A DNA stretch of 64,000 nt from Thalassotalea sp. LPB0316 (GCF_014898095.1 NZ_CP062946.1:1178001-1242000), one strand, 5' to 3'; shown: positions 28,030 through 37,248, counted from the stretch's first letter. Notes: generated from the sequence alone by a model not told the origin. Program-made: numbers and translations.

Positions 28030-29439
28030 TTGTTGCAGTCAAAACTTTCGAAAGCCGTAGCCTTAACCTCGGTATTTATTGCTAGCCTGGCGTTATCAAG
28101 CACCGCACGGGCAATTACGCCAGAAGATAAAGTTGTGCTTGAGCAATTAAAACAATCAAGCCTTAAATCTGATTTGTCATATGAGTTGATTGAATCGCTT
28201 ACAACAGAAGTGGGCAATCGCTTAATGGGGACAGAAGGCGATAAACGCTCGATTGAATGGGCAGTGAATAAGATGAAAGCGCTAGGCTTTGACAAAGTAT
28301 GGACTGAAGAAGTCAAAGGCACGTATTGGCAACGCGGCCATGCGCACGCTCAAATTGTTGCGCCATTTCCACAAAAAATGGTGGTATTAGCGCTCGGTGG
28401 CAGTGTGTCTACGCCACAAGGTGGCCTTGAAGCTCAGGTTGCTCACTTTGAAACCTTAGCTGACTTAAAAGCGGCGCCAGATAACAGCTTAAACGGTAAA
28501 ATTGCCTTTGTTTCGTATCGCATGACTAAGCATATTGATGGCAAAGGCTATGGCCCAGCAGTGGGCACTCGTGTTACCGGTGCCAGTGTTGCTGCGCAAA
28601 AGGGCGCTTCCGCGTTAATTATGCGCTCTGTCGGCACAGACAATAACCGCACTGCACATACTGGCGTGATGCGCTATCAAGAGGGAATTGCGAAAATTCC
28701 AGCGGTTGCTTTATCAAATCCTGATGCCGATTTATTAGTGAACCAGTTAAAACGCAACAAACCTGTTACCTTTAAGTTGGCAGTAGAAACGATTACTGGC
28801 CACGGCCAATCTGCGGTTTCGGCTAATGTTATCGGCGAGATTACCGGTAGTGAATTACCTAATGAAATTGTTGCTATCGGCGCTCACCTAGATAGTTGGG
28901 ACGTAGGCACAGGTGCTTTAGATGATGGCTTAGGCATTGGTATGACGATGGCGGCAGCCGCGCAAATTGCCCAGTTAGAAAGCAGACCCAAACGCACCAT
29001 TCGAGTGATTTTATTCGCCGCTGAAGAAGTCGGGCTATTGGGCGCAAAGCAATATTTAGCCGATCGAAAGGACGATGTATCTGATCATGTGTTAGGTGCT
29101 GAGTGGGACTTTGGCATGGGGCCAATTTATAAAATGACCCCAGGTGTTGGCGCCAATGCGCTTAATTCAATTCGCGAATTTGCCCAAATCATCGCGCCAC
29201 TAGGTGTCTCTTTATCGCCGATGAATAATGGCGTGGCGCAATCAGATATGAGTTTACTCACCAAGGCAGGCATGCCAAGTGTTAACTTTGCCCCAGATGG
29301 TACGGATTATTTTGATTATCACCACACAGAAAATGATACCTTGGATAAAGTGAACCCTGATGATCTAAAAATTAACACGACGATTTACACCTTGTTCGCT
29401 TATTATGCCGCACAAGCGCCGGTTGATTTTAGAAAGTAA
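28030..29439 (+). CDS. Secreted M28-family metallopeptidase (carboxypeptidase Q-like)
   Basis: A 469-residue secreted zinc peptidase. The signal peptide is about residues 1-27 (ending STARA), a protease-associated-like insert is about 130-260, and the M28 metal ligands appear in order: HLD in GAHLDSWDVGTG, DD in GALDDGLG, EE in FAAEEVGLLG, D in GAEWDFGMG and H in YHHTENDTLDKV. The start is TTG with GGAG six bases upstream. It follows the pump gene by 22 bases but has no evident link to efflux. Confidence 0.88.
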   Translation: MLQSKLSKAVALTSVFIASLALSSTARAITPEDKVVLEQLKQSSLKSDLSYELIESLTTEVGNRLMGTEGDKRSIEWAVNKMKALGFDKVWTEEVKGTYWQRGHAHAQIVAPFPQKMVVLALGGSVSTPQGGLEAQVAHFETLADLKAAPDNSLNGKIAFVSYRMTKHIDGKGYGPAVGTRVTGASVAAQKGASALIMRSVGTDNNRTAHTGVMRYQEGIAKIPAVALSNPDADLLVNQLKRNKPVTFKLAVETITGHGQSAVSANVIGEITGSELPNEIVAIGAHLDSWDVGTGALDDGLGIGMTMAAAAQIAQLESRPKRTIRVILFAAEEVGLLGAKQYLADRKDDVSDHVLGAEWDFGMGPIYKMTPGVGANALNSIREFAQIIAPLGVSLSPMNNGVAQSDMSLLTKAGMPSVNFAPDGTDYFDYHHTENDTLDKVNPDDLKINTTIYTLFAYYAAQAPVDFRK

Positions 29440-29479
29440 GATTAAAGGCGGTAAGGCTTTAAGGCGATATGGCCTTAAG

Positions 29480-29530
29480 GCTTTCCAGCATTACCGCTTT
29501 CCAGCATTCCAGCATTCACGCTTTCCAGCC
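29480..29530. repeat. Short direct repeats between convergent genes
   Basis: GCTTTCCAGC occurs at 29480, 29496 and 29520, with extra half-copies of CCAGCATT between them and the palindrome GCCTTAAGGC at 29472-29481 in front. It lies between the M28 gene and the convergent HD-GYP gene. No clear terminator hairpin with T-run was seen. Confidence 0.5.
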
Positions 29531-29544
29531 TCATCGCTTCGTTG

Positions 29545-30729
29545 TTAGCCTTGCATTAGTAAGAACTCGATGATTTTATTCATATCGAGATCAAAGTCAT
29601 CTGCTTTTACCCCTTTAACAATAAAATCTTCGGTGTTGGTTAAGTCAATATCTTCGGTCATCACATAACGGTTGTCATCAACGTTAAAAAATGACCGAAC
29701 TTTCGGGCGAATTGGATCGGCTTGGTTTCTCGCTTCCACGATCGCTAGCTTATGAGAGTTGAGTTCAACCAGCGAGCCAACAGGGTATACGCCCATGCAT
29801 TTGATAAATTGATCGACCAGTTGAGCGTCTAAATGTTCATCTTGGGCAAGCTTGCGCAAAATGCTGAAAGCCTTGATATGAGGATAGCCATCTTTGTAAC
29901 AGCGGTCGGCAGTTAGTGCATCGAAAATATCACAAATAGATACCATGCGGCCGTATTTGGAAATATCTTGAGCTTGAATGTTATACGGGTAGCCAGTGCC
30001 ATTTAAGCGCTCGTGATGAAGGGCGGCAACTTCCAAGCTCAACTCCGAAACCCCCTGTGTTTGCGAGATAATATCTATCGAGTGATTAACATGAGTTTTC
30101 ATCACGTCAAACTCTTCGGCGGTAAGCTTCCCTGGTTTGTGCAAGATATTGTCATCGATTTTAATTTTACCGACATCGTGTAAAAACGCGCCAATGGTTA
30201 ATTGTTGCACCAATGGTTTATCAAAACCCAAATAACGCGCGAAAATGGTCATTAATATCGACACAGACACTGAGTGCTCAAGCAGGTATTCATCTTTATC
30301 GCGAATATTGATGACACAAGCTAACGCATCTGGGTTTTTAAAAACCGTGTCTATTGTGTTATTGGTAATATCTATTATCGGTTCGACATTGATTTCTTTG
30401 CCGATGGCGACATCTTTAAGGATTTGCCGCTGAATATTCTTCGATTCGTTAAATATCTTTTTCGCTTTTTTGATCTCGACTATGACTGGGCTTTGCGGCT
30501 TTTTATCGGGGGGAGTGAGATCGGGACTATCCTCGTCGGAGGTTTTGGTTTTCAGCGCTTTGTCGGTATCAACAAGTACCGAAATCACCCCTTTATTTGC
30601 TAATAGGGTGATGACTTTAGGCGTTTTAATATGGCCAGCACTTGTTAACGTGTATGTCCCTTTTTGCTGAACAATATCAATAACGTACTCACCAATGGTT
30701 AAGTCTGGTAGCTGTTTTTCTATAATCAT
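29545..30729 (-). CDS. HD-GYP domain cyclic di-GMP phosphodiesterase
   Basis: A 394-residue protein with an N-terminal DUF3391-like domain (about residues 1-130) and an HD-GYP domain. The catalytic His184-Asp185 (FLHDVGKIK) and the signature HHERLNGTGYP at 238-248 are intact, so hydrolysis of cyclic di-GMP is expected. There is no membrane segment or receiver domain. The cyclic di-GMP-responsive MSHA ATPase MshE in the same window is a possible downstream reader, though no direct link is shown. Confidence 0.92.
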   Translation of the reverse strand: MIIEKQLPDLTIGEYVIDIVQQKGTYTLTSAGHIKTPKVITLLANKGVISVLVDTDKALKTKTSDEDSPDLTPPDKKPQSPVIVEIKKAKKIFNESKNIQRQILKDVAIGKEINVEPIIDITNNTIDTVFKNPDALACVINIRDKDEYLLEHSVSVSILMTIFARYLGFDKPLVQQLTIGAFLHDVGKIKIDDNILHKPGKLTAEEFDVMKTHVNHSIDIISQTQGVSELSLEVAALHHERLNGTGYPYNIQAQDISKYGRMVSICDIFDALTADRCYKDGYPHIKAFSILRKLAQDEHLDAQLVDQFIKCMGVYPVGSLVELNSHKLAIVEARNQADPIRPKVRSFFNVDDNRYVMTEDIDLTNTEDFIVKGVKADDFDLDMNKIIEFLLMQG

Positions 30730-30930
30730 TGGCGAATTTACTGCATCCCGTTTGAACGAAACTGTGGACGTACTTTAATATAAGATATAACTTTTAATAT
30801 AAACCCAAAGTGTTGAGCTGACAATCACCTGCTTGTGAACGCTTTATTTCAGTTGGTATTTTTTAAACAAGCGTAAACTTTTTCATTTAATGGCCGATAA
30901 ACTAATTATCCACTAGTTGAGAGTATTGTT

Positions 30931-31545
30931 ATGTTTCGTATTTTTTCTTTGATCTCGATGTTTTTGTTAGCCTTTTCTAGCTTTGCTCAAAATATGCAGG
31001 CGGTACAAATTTACACAGACGATATGCTATTAGACTTGATCAAAGAGAACAAGCACCTATCGCAAGTCGTACTTGATGAATGCCAATTGGTGCAAGATAT
31101 TGAAGCGCGAGCGGTAAAAGCGGAAAAACCATCCTATCAATTTTTATGGGGTGATATGTTGGCATACGGTGTGTGTGTGAAAAAAGATATTGCCTTGGGT
31201 TTGCGCTATATGCAGCTTGCAGCAGATCAAGGTTTACCTGAAGCGTTAGAACAACTTGGCCGCTATCACCACGTTGGTAAATTTATGCAAGTTGATATCG
31301 ACAAAGCAATTATCTATTTAAAAGAAGCTGCCAGTGTTAATAATTTAAATGCTCAATTACGCTTAGCTGACCTTTATAACCAAGGATATGGTAGCCCGTT
31401 AGATTTTCCTGAACTCTACTCACAACTGCACCACGCGTTAACTGATGACAAAAAGACGCACCAACAAATTGCGCTGCAACTAGCGAATTTGGCAGATAAA
31501 ATGCCCTCTCATGTTGTGGCTCAAGCGAAAAAAGAGCGTTACTAA
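30931..31545 (+). CDS. motX: Sodium-type flagellar motor protein MotX
   Basis: A 204-residue secreted protein with signal peptide (about residues 1-19) and Sel1-like repeats (about 70-170: YGVCVKKDIALGLRYMQLAADQGLPEALEQLGRYH). It matches MotX, the periplasmic T-ring component needed for the PomAB sodium-driven stator. The conserved CQLV and YGVCV cysteines are present. Like motX of Vibrio and Shewanella, it stands apart from the flagellar gene clusters. Confidence 0.9.
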   Translation: MFRIFSLISMFLLAFSSFAQNMQAVQIYTDDMLLDLIKENKHLSQVVLDECQLVQDIEARAVKAEKPSYQFLWGDMLAYGVCVKKDIALGLRYMQLAADQGLPEALEQLGRYHHVGKFMQVDIDKAIIYLKEAASVNNLNAQLRLADLYNQGYGSPLDFPELYSQLHHALTDDKKTHQQIALQLANLADKMPSHVVAQAKKERY

Positions 31546-31570
31546 CCCCCTTTGACCGTTAGTTAAGCCA

Positions 31571-31646
31571 GAGATGCCGTATCAAGTACGGCATGACGAA
31601 TTGTTGTTATGTAAGTCAGAGATGCCGTATCAAGTACGGCATGACG
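31571..31646 (-). repeat. Two hairpin repeats (GCCGTA stem)
   Basis: Copies at 31571-31597 and 31619-31645, 48 bases apart, each read on the minus strand as GTCAT, the palindrome GCCGTA-CTTGA-TACGGC, ATCTC. They open the gene-free stretch 31546-31942 between motX and rnr, which holds this pair and the array that follows, then about 110 AT-rich bases before rnr with a TATAAT at 31911. Confidence 0.9.
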
Positions 31647-31654
31647 AGCTGGAA

Positions 31655-31830
31655 TCATTACCGTGTAGACGGTAAGCTCTCTCAACTAGCATAATAAATT
31701 AGCGTCATTACCGTGCAGATGGTAATCTCAATCAGTAGGCACAGTAAATAAGTGTCATTACCGTGCAGACGGTAATCTCAAGCAGTAGGCACAGTAAATA
31801 AGTGTCATTACCCTGTAGACGGTAATCTCA
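31655..31830 (+). repeat. Four hairpin repeats (TACCGT stem), three in tandem with 50-bp period
   Basis: Copies at 31704, 31754 and 31804 are exactly 50 bases apart and read GTCAT, a 16-base palindrome of type TACCGT-GCAG-ACGGTA, ATCTCAA. The third has a mismatched stem (CCCTGTAGACGG). A degenerate copy begins at 31655. The spacer between copies is also repeated, so this is a true tandem duplication and not just clustered hairpins. Confidence 0.9.
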
Positions 31831-31942
31831 AACTACAGCCATCAAGGTTGGATTATCTGTCCAATTACACGATTTAATACAAATTTAATTCCGAGTGTTA
31901 GTTATTGAGGTATAATTAAAAAAAACGAAAGAATTAGATTAA

Positions 31943-34354
31943 GTGACTATACAAGATCCTCACTTCGACCGAGAAGCTAAAAAATACGAAAAACCTATCG
32001 CGAGCCGCGAGCTTATTCTCGAGCTGATCAGCCAAGCAACAACACCGTTAACCTTTAAAGGTGTTTGTCAGGCAACCGGCATTTTTGAAGAAAGCGATAA
32101 GGTGGCATTAAAAAGACGCTTACGAGCTATGGAGCAAGCTGGTCAGCTCGTGTTCAATAAATTCAAACAGTATGTTATCCCAGCCAAACGCGATGTCATC
32201 ACAGGGCGTGTGATTGGTCACCGCGATGGTTATGGCTTTTTCACGCCAGATACCGGTGGTAAAGATTTCTTTATCTCATCTCACGAAATGCAACGGGTTT
32301 TTCACGGCGATGTTGCCGAAGGTATGCTGCTTGAGCGCACCGATAAAAAAGGCCGTAAAGAAATTCGCATTCTCAATGTTATTGAACCGCGTAAACACGG
32401 GATTGTTGGTCGCCTTTTTAAAGAGCACAATATTACGTTTGTTGTGCCAGACGACGCCCGCATTCAACAAGATATTTTAATTCCGCCAGAGCAAACCATG
32501 GGTGCCAAACACGGCCAAATGGTGGTGATTGAAATTATCCAACGACCGTCAAAACACCGCAATGCCATGGCAAAAGTGATTGAAGTGCTAGGCGATCATA
32601 TGGCGCCTGGCATGGAGATTGAAATTGCCTTACGCGAACACGATTTACCCCATGAATTTTCAGCTCAAGTCAAAGCGGAAGTCGCTACCTTAAGTGATGA
32701 AGTCACGGAAGAGGCGAAAGTACCTCGGGTTGATTTGCGCGATTTACCGCTAGTAACGATTGACGGCGAAGATGCGCGTGATTTTGACGATGCGGTTTAT
32801 TGTCAGCCAAAGAAAAGCGGCGGCTGGCGCTTGTGGGTCGCGATAGCGGATGTTAGTTACTACGTTAGACCTAATACTGCGTTAGATGATGAAGCGATTG
32901 CCCGTGGTAATTCTGTCTATTTTCCATCACAAGTGATTCCGATGTTGCCGGAAAAACTGTCAAACGGCCTGTGTTCGTTAAATCCTGATGTCGATCGCCT
33001 GTGTATGGTCTGTGAAATGACCGTTAGTGCCTCTGGTAATTTATCTGGCAGTAAATTTTATCCGGCGGTAATGCGCTCTAAAGCGCGTTTTACCTACACT
33101 AAAGTGGCAGCAATCTTAGACGGTGATCAAGCGTTGATCGACCAATACGCCCCATTGGTTGATGATTTACGTCACTTGCACGATATGTATATTGCATTGG
33201 CGAGCGCAAGAGATAACCGCGGTGCAATTGCTTTTGAAACGGAAGAGTCACAATTTATCTTTAACCAAGATAGAAAAATTGAATCGATTGTCCCGTTGAT
33301 CCGTAACGATGCGCACAAGATGATTGAAGAATGCATGATCTTGGCTAATGTCGCGACGGCGAAGTTTATCGAAAAACACAAAATGCCGGGGTTATTTCGT
33401 GTCCACGATAAACCGAGTGACGATAAATACCGCAATTTTATCTCGTACTTAGGTGAATTAGGTATTGAGATCCCGTACAAAGAAGCGCCAGAGCCTTCTG
33501 ATTATGGCTATATTTTGGCAAAAGTTGCTGAACGCCCAGATCAAGAACTGATCCAAACTATGTTACTGCGTTCGATGAAGCAAGCGGTTTATCAAAGTGA
33601 AAACATCGGTCACTTTGGCTTGGCCTTAACGCAATATAGCCACTTTACTTCGCCAATTAGACGTTATCCCGATCTTGTGGTTCATCGCGTGATTAAGGCT
33701 ATTTTACAGCAACAGGCTGAAAGTGAAGCTAATGTTGGTTATTTCAGTTATACCGACCAACAAGTAACAGAACTAGGTGAGCACTGTTCGATGACCGAGC
33801 GCAGAGCCGATGATGCCACGCGCGACGTCGCTGATTGGCTCAAGTGCGAATACATGCTTGATCACGTTGGCGACAGCTTTACTGGGGTGATTTCGACAGT
33901 AACCAATTTTGGCCTTTTTGTTCGCTTACAAGACTTACATATTGAAGGGCTTATTCACATTACTTCACTGGGTCGCGATTTTTATCACTTTGACGATGTT
34001 AGAATGTGCTTATCCGGTGAGAATACAGGTAAGCGCTACAATGTTGGCGATGTGTTAGCTGTGCAAGTAGCGGCAGTCAATCTTGACGAGAAGAAAATTG
34101 ATCTGGTATTACAGGGTGAAAATGCCATTTTACAAAAAGCAAAGCCAATAGCGAGAAGTAACGCTAAACAAGGCAAGGGTAAGAAAGTCAAATCAAAAGC
34201 GCAAGAGCGAGCTAAAAGCGCGGCACGTGATTTCGAAAAGCCAGCAAAAGGTAAAAAGAAAGACAAAGCTGAAAAGTCGAAAGTTAAAAAGCGCAAAGCG
34301 CGTAAAAACAGGCCAGGCAAAAATGCCCGTAAAGCCGCGAAATCAAAGAAGTAA
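31943..34354 (+). CDS. rnr: Ribonuclease R
   Basis: An 803-residue 3'-5' exoribonuclease that degrades structured RNA. It has an N-terminal winged helix and cold-shock domains (about residues 20-230), the RNB catalytic domain with DGEDARDFDDAVYC (about 275-288), an S1 domain (about 645-725) and a lysine-rich tail of about 70 residues. The start is GTG; the N-terminal residues align directly with E. coli RNase R, supporting it. It is followed by rlmB after 15 bases, as in E. coli. Confidence 0.96.
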   Translation: MTIQDPHFDREAKKYEKPIASRELILELISQATTPLTFKGVCQATGIFEESDKVALKRRLRAMEQAGQLVFNKFKQYVIPAKRDVITGRVIGHRDGYGFFTPDTGGKDFFISSHEMQRVFHGDVAEGMLLERTDKKGRKEIRILNVIEPRKHGIVGRLFKEHNITFVVPDDARIQQDILIPPEQTMGAKHGQMVVIEIIQRPSKHRNAMAKVIEVLGDHMAPGMEIEIALREHDLPHEFSAQVKAEVATLSDEVTEEAKVPRVDLRDLPLVTIDGEDARDFDDAVYCQPKKSGGWRLWVAIADVSYYVRPNTALDDEAIARGNSVYFPSQVIPMLPEKLSNGLCSLNPDVDRLCMVCEMTVSASGNLSGSKFYPAVMRSKARFTYTKVAAILDGDQALIDQYAPLVDDLRHLHDMYIALASARDNRGAIAFETEESQFIFNQDRKIESIVPLIRNDAHKMIEECMILANVATAKFIEKHKMPGLFRVHDKPSDDKYRNFISYLGELGIEIPYKEAPEPSDYGYILAKVAERPDQELIQTMLLRSMKQAVYQSENIGHFGLALTQYSHFTSPIRRYPDLVVHRVIKAILQQQAESEANVGYFSYTDQQVTELGEHCSMTERRADDATRDVADWLKCEYMLDHVGDSFTGVISTVTNFGLFVRLQDLHIEGLIHITSLGRDFYHFDDVRMCLSGENTGKRYNVGDVLAVQVAAVNLDEKKIDLVLQGENAILQKAKPIARSNAKQGKGKKVKSKAQERAKSAARDFEKPAKGKKKDKAEKSKVKKRKARKNRPGKNARKAAKSKK

Positions 34355-34369
34355 TTAAAGAAGAACACT

Positions 34370-35128
34370 ATGTCAAAACAAAGTGATATCGTTTTAGGGA
34401 TCCACGCCGTCCAAGCGTTAATTGAACGTTCTCCAGAGCGCTTTATCGAAATGTGGGCACTGAAAGGCCGTGACGATGAACGAATGCTACCGATCATCAA
34501 CTTAGCGCGAAAATATAAAATTCCCATGCAGTTTGTGCACCGCAAGGTGTTAGACGACAAAAGTCAAGGTGAACAGCATCAAGGTGTTATTGCGCGCATT
34601 ACACCGAATAAGCAATACAATGAAAATGATTTAGACGAAATTATCAGTAGTGCAGAGAAGCAAAATATCTCGCCATTTCTGTTGATCTTAGATGGCGTTA
34701 CCGATCCCCATAATTTGGGCGCTTGCTTGCGAAATGCTGATGCAGCAGGTGTTCAGGCGATTATCGTGCCGAAAGATAAGGCCGCGAAAATTACCGCTAC
34801 GGTTCGCAAAGTAGCGGTTGGTGCAGCTGAAACTGTGCCCTTAGTTCAAGTGACTAATTTAGCTCGCACAATGAAACACATCCAGCAACTAGGCGTTTGG
34901 ATCGTTGGCACCGCTGGGGAAACCGATACCAGTTTATACGACGTTAAGCTCAATGGCCCGTTAGCTTTAGTGATGGGGGCAGAGGGCAAAGGTATGCGCA
35001 GGCTTACGCGAGAAAACTGCGACCAATTAGTTAAGCTGCCAATGGCTGGTGCGGTATCGAGTCTAAATGTATCCGTTGCGACCGGTATCTGTTTATTTGA
35101 AATAGTACGACAAAGGCTTACAAATTAA
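34370..35128 (+). CDS. rlmB: 23S rRNA (guanosine-2'-O)-methyltransferase RlmB
   Basis: A 252-residue SPOUT methyltransferase that methylates G2251 of 23S rRNA. The N-terminal L30e-like substrate-binding domain is followed by the knotted SPOUT domain with motifs [30 protein letters not shown] and [17 protein letters not shown]. Length fits the E. coli protein (243). It is cotranscribed with rnr. Confidence 0.96.
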   Translation: MSKQSDIVLGIHAVQALIERSPERFIEMWALKGRDDERMLPIINLARKYKIPMQFVHRKVLDDKSQGEQHQGVIARITPNKQYNENDLDEIISSAEKQNISPFLLILDGVTDPHNLGACLRNADAAGVQAIIVPKDKAAKITATVRKVAVGAAETVPLVQVTNLARTMKHIQQLGVWIVGTAGETDTSLYDVKLNGPLALVMGAEGKGMRRLTRENCDQLVKLPMAGAVSSLNVSVATGICLFEIVRQRLTN

Positions 35129-35190
35129 CGAGTTAATTCTTAAGTTATTTGTGATATAAACGACAAAGCGGAATTATTTAGGAGATTTTT

Positions 35191-36054
35191 ATGAGTCATA
35201 TTTTGGTTGTCGCAGATTTACTAGACAACAATCCAGTAGCAACGTTAAAGGCCAGTGAACTAGCACAGCAAAGCAAGTTGCCAGTAAAGTTTGTCTTTTT
35301 CTGTCACGATAATATTACTCACCTAGATAACGATCAAGAGCAGGTCAAAGCTCAGATTATCAAGCGTGTTGAGCAGCAGTCTCAAGCATTATTAACTGAA
35401 CACGTGCCAGCTGATGTTGAATATAGTTTTGAAGTGGTGTGGGAAAAGCGCATTCACCAGTGGGTTAATCGCTACGTTGATAACAATGATGTAAGTTTTG
35501 TTGTTAAAACGGGCCATCGCACTGAAACAATGATGTATACCTCAACTGATTGGCACCTACTTCGTGAGTGTAACGCGCCAATTTATATTTCTTCAGAAAA
35601 ACAATGGCGCAGAGCACAACACGTTTTAGCTTCGCTTGATTTGGAAACCAAAAATGAAGAAAAACTCGCTTTAAATAGCAAGATTCTCGAGCAAGCAAAA
35701 GAATTAGCGAGTGCATCTAAAAGTCAGCTTCATGTCTGTTACACAGTACCTTTTTCGCGTCTATTACACGATTTTGGCATGCAGTTTCGAGATGAACTGG
35801 AAATTAAAGCGGAGAAGAAGTTAAAACCAGTTATCGAAGCCTTGTCTAAAGAGCACGATATTCCGATTGAACGCTTTCATATCAAAGCGGGCGAACCTGA
35901 AAAAGTGATCCCGAGTACAGCTGCAAGTGTTAAAGCCGCCGTTGTAGTTTTAGGGATGGTGGGTCGCAAAGGCTTGAGTGGTAAGATAATAGGTAACACC
36001 GCAGAGAAAATCTTAGCGTTATTAAAAACCGATTTAGTTGCCGTTAAGCCATAA
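35191..36054 (+). CDS. Tandem universal stress protein (UspE-like)
   Basis: A 287-residue cytoplasmic protein made of two Usp domains (about residues 1-140 and 150-287). The second domain ends with the nucleotide-loop form GMVGRKGLSGKIIGNTAEKIL; the first lacks it, as in UspE. UspE of E. coli (316 residues) is linked to stress survival and adhesion. TTAGGAG precedes the ATG and a strong terminator follows. Confidence 0.85.
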   Translation: MSHILVVADLLDNNPVATLKASELAQQSKLPVKFVFFCHDNITHLDNDQEQVKAQIIKRVEQQSQALLTEHVPADVEYSFEVVWEKRIHQWVNRYVDNNDVSFVVKTGHRTETMMYTSTDWHLLRECNAPIYISSEKQWRRAQHVLASLDLETKNEEKLALNSKILEQAKELASASKSQLHVCYTVPFSRLLHDFGMQFRDELEIKAEKKLKPVIEALSKEHDIPIERFHIKAGEPEKVIPSTAASVKAAVVVLGMVGRKGLSGKIIGNTAEKILALLKTDLVAVKP

Positions 36055-36078
36055 ACCGCTTTGGTATTAAAAAAACAA

Positions 36079-36107
36079 AACCGATGCAACATGCGTCGGT
36101 TTTTTTT
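36079..36107 (+). terminator. Terminator after the universal stress gene
   Basis: AACCGATGC-AACAT-GCGTCGGTT followed by a run of Ts; the stem has one G-T pair. Confidence 0.9.
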
Positions 36108-36136
36108 GTGTTTAGATTCTCATTGACGACCTTGAC

Positions 36137-37045
36137 TTAATTCACTTGGTATAACGTCAGCCACAGGTCAGAATCAATATGTGTCGATACATCGGGGAGC
36201 AAAGCGTTATTCAAATGAAAATAACGGCGTAATCGCCATTGTTCAAGCGGGAAAACCCCTTTAGTTGCCGGATGGTTTTGCATCAGAGCTAATAGACTAC
36301 CATCATTAATCGCACTGACTAATCCTGCCTCTATTTGGCTCGCTAATACTTCGTTTTCTGAATTGGTAAAAAAGTAGTAGGCAAATGGGTAGTGTAAAAT
36401 CGTTTGATCGTAAATCATCAATTCTGGGTATTTTAACTGAGCCTTTGCTAACTCTCCGTAGCCTTCAAAAATTGCACGAGGAAAATAATCACAGCGCTTT
36501 TGTTGCAGCATTTTGAACATTAAATCAAAGCGAGCCACTCTGAGCACTCGATAACCGTTGGCTTCTAGGATGTCTGAGTCAGGCCAGTGCTGGCCTTGAC
36601 AAGCAACTTTACTTTTTAAGGTCGCTTCATCAATATTGATAAAATCTTCAAGGTTTTCTTTTCTGATAATTGAAACCCGATAACCTAGTAAGCCTTTAAA
36701 TAGCGGTACCCGTATCGGTAACATCGAAGCCTCGCGATCAAGGCTAGTGCCGGTCCAATAAATATTGGTGACATTATTTTTGAGTAACTGAATTGAGCGA
36801 CCTTGGGTGGGTTGGCCACTATTTAATATAGTAATATTTTGATAGGGGTGAGTATCTTTGGTTTTATTAATTGCCAAATTGAGCAATTCAACAAAGTAAC
36901 TGTGAGAGGTATCTTCTTCTGATTGCGGACCAACAATGACAACACTTTTGGCGAGACAATTGACCGAAGCCACGACCAAAAAGGTAAAGAAAATAAATAA
37001 CCTAAGCACATTAATCCATGTTTTTTGAACTTGCGTGTTTATCAA
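36137..37045 (-). CDS. Periplasmic substrate-binding-like protein (paralogue of 12946-13815)
   Basis: A 302-residue secreted protein of the same family as the one at 12946. A signal peptide covers about residues 1-33 (ending NCLAK). WPDSDILEANGYRV, CDYFPRAI, FAYYFFTN and NHPATKGV align with the paralogue. No transporter genes are adjacent. The final five codons and stop are formed by an 18-base sequence identical to one end of the nested inverted-repeat element at 23451-23713. Confidence 0.75.
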   Translation of the reverse strand: MINTQVQKTWINVLRLFIFFTFLVVASVNCLAKSVVIVGPQSEEDTSHSYFVELLNLAINKTKDTHPYQNITILNSGQPTQGRSIQLLKNNVTNIYWTGTSLDREASMLPIRVPLFKGLLGYRVSIIRKENLEDFINIDEATLKSKVACQGQHWPDSDILEANGYRVLRVARFDLMFKMLQQKRCDYFPRAIFEGYGELAKAQLKYPELMIYDQTILHYPFAYYFFTNSENEVLASQIEAGLVSAINDGSLLALMQNHPATKGVFPLEQWRLRRYFHLNNALLPDVSTHIDSDLWLTLYQVN

Positions 37046-37195
37046 TATAGCTACTTTTAAGTGCTTATACCAATCAGCTTTTCTTAGCCACTAACAAGCT
37101 TTTAATTATATTGCGTTAAATGATTGCATTTACTGTTCAATTTACCTACAATACGCGACCTTAATTCAGCCTGTATTTTATTGTTCCTTGTCTCA

Positions 37196-37240
37196 ATACT
37201 GGTGATGGGCTGAGCCAGATAAGAGACTACAACCGTAAGG
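37196..37240 (+). promoter_or_regulatory. Possible S6:S18 autoregulatory leader of the rpsF operon
   Basis: The leader before rpsF has CTGGTGATGGGCTGAGCCAG, then ACTACAACCG and the ribosome binding site AAGGAG. Bacterial rpsF leaders commonly carry an RNA that binds the S6:S18 complex through an exposed CCG. The call is from position and the CCG-containing hairpin; the fold was not computed. Confidence 0.4.
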
Positions 37241-37248
37241 AGCTCGTA

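Noticed and set aside
29472..29530. Short repeats after the M28 gene as members of the GTCAT/ATCTC hairpin family
   Set aside because: They are direct repeats of GCTTTCCAGC without the flanks or a stable palindrome of the right form.
34036..34560. 174-codon minus-strand frame over the rnr-rlmB junction
   Set aside because: Its length comes from the lysine codons of the RNase R tail read in antisense; the protein is low-complexity and both genes on the plus strand are certain.
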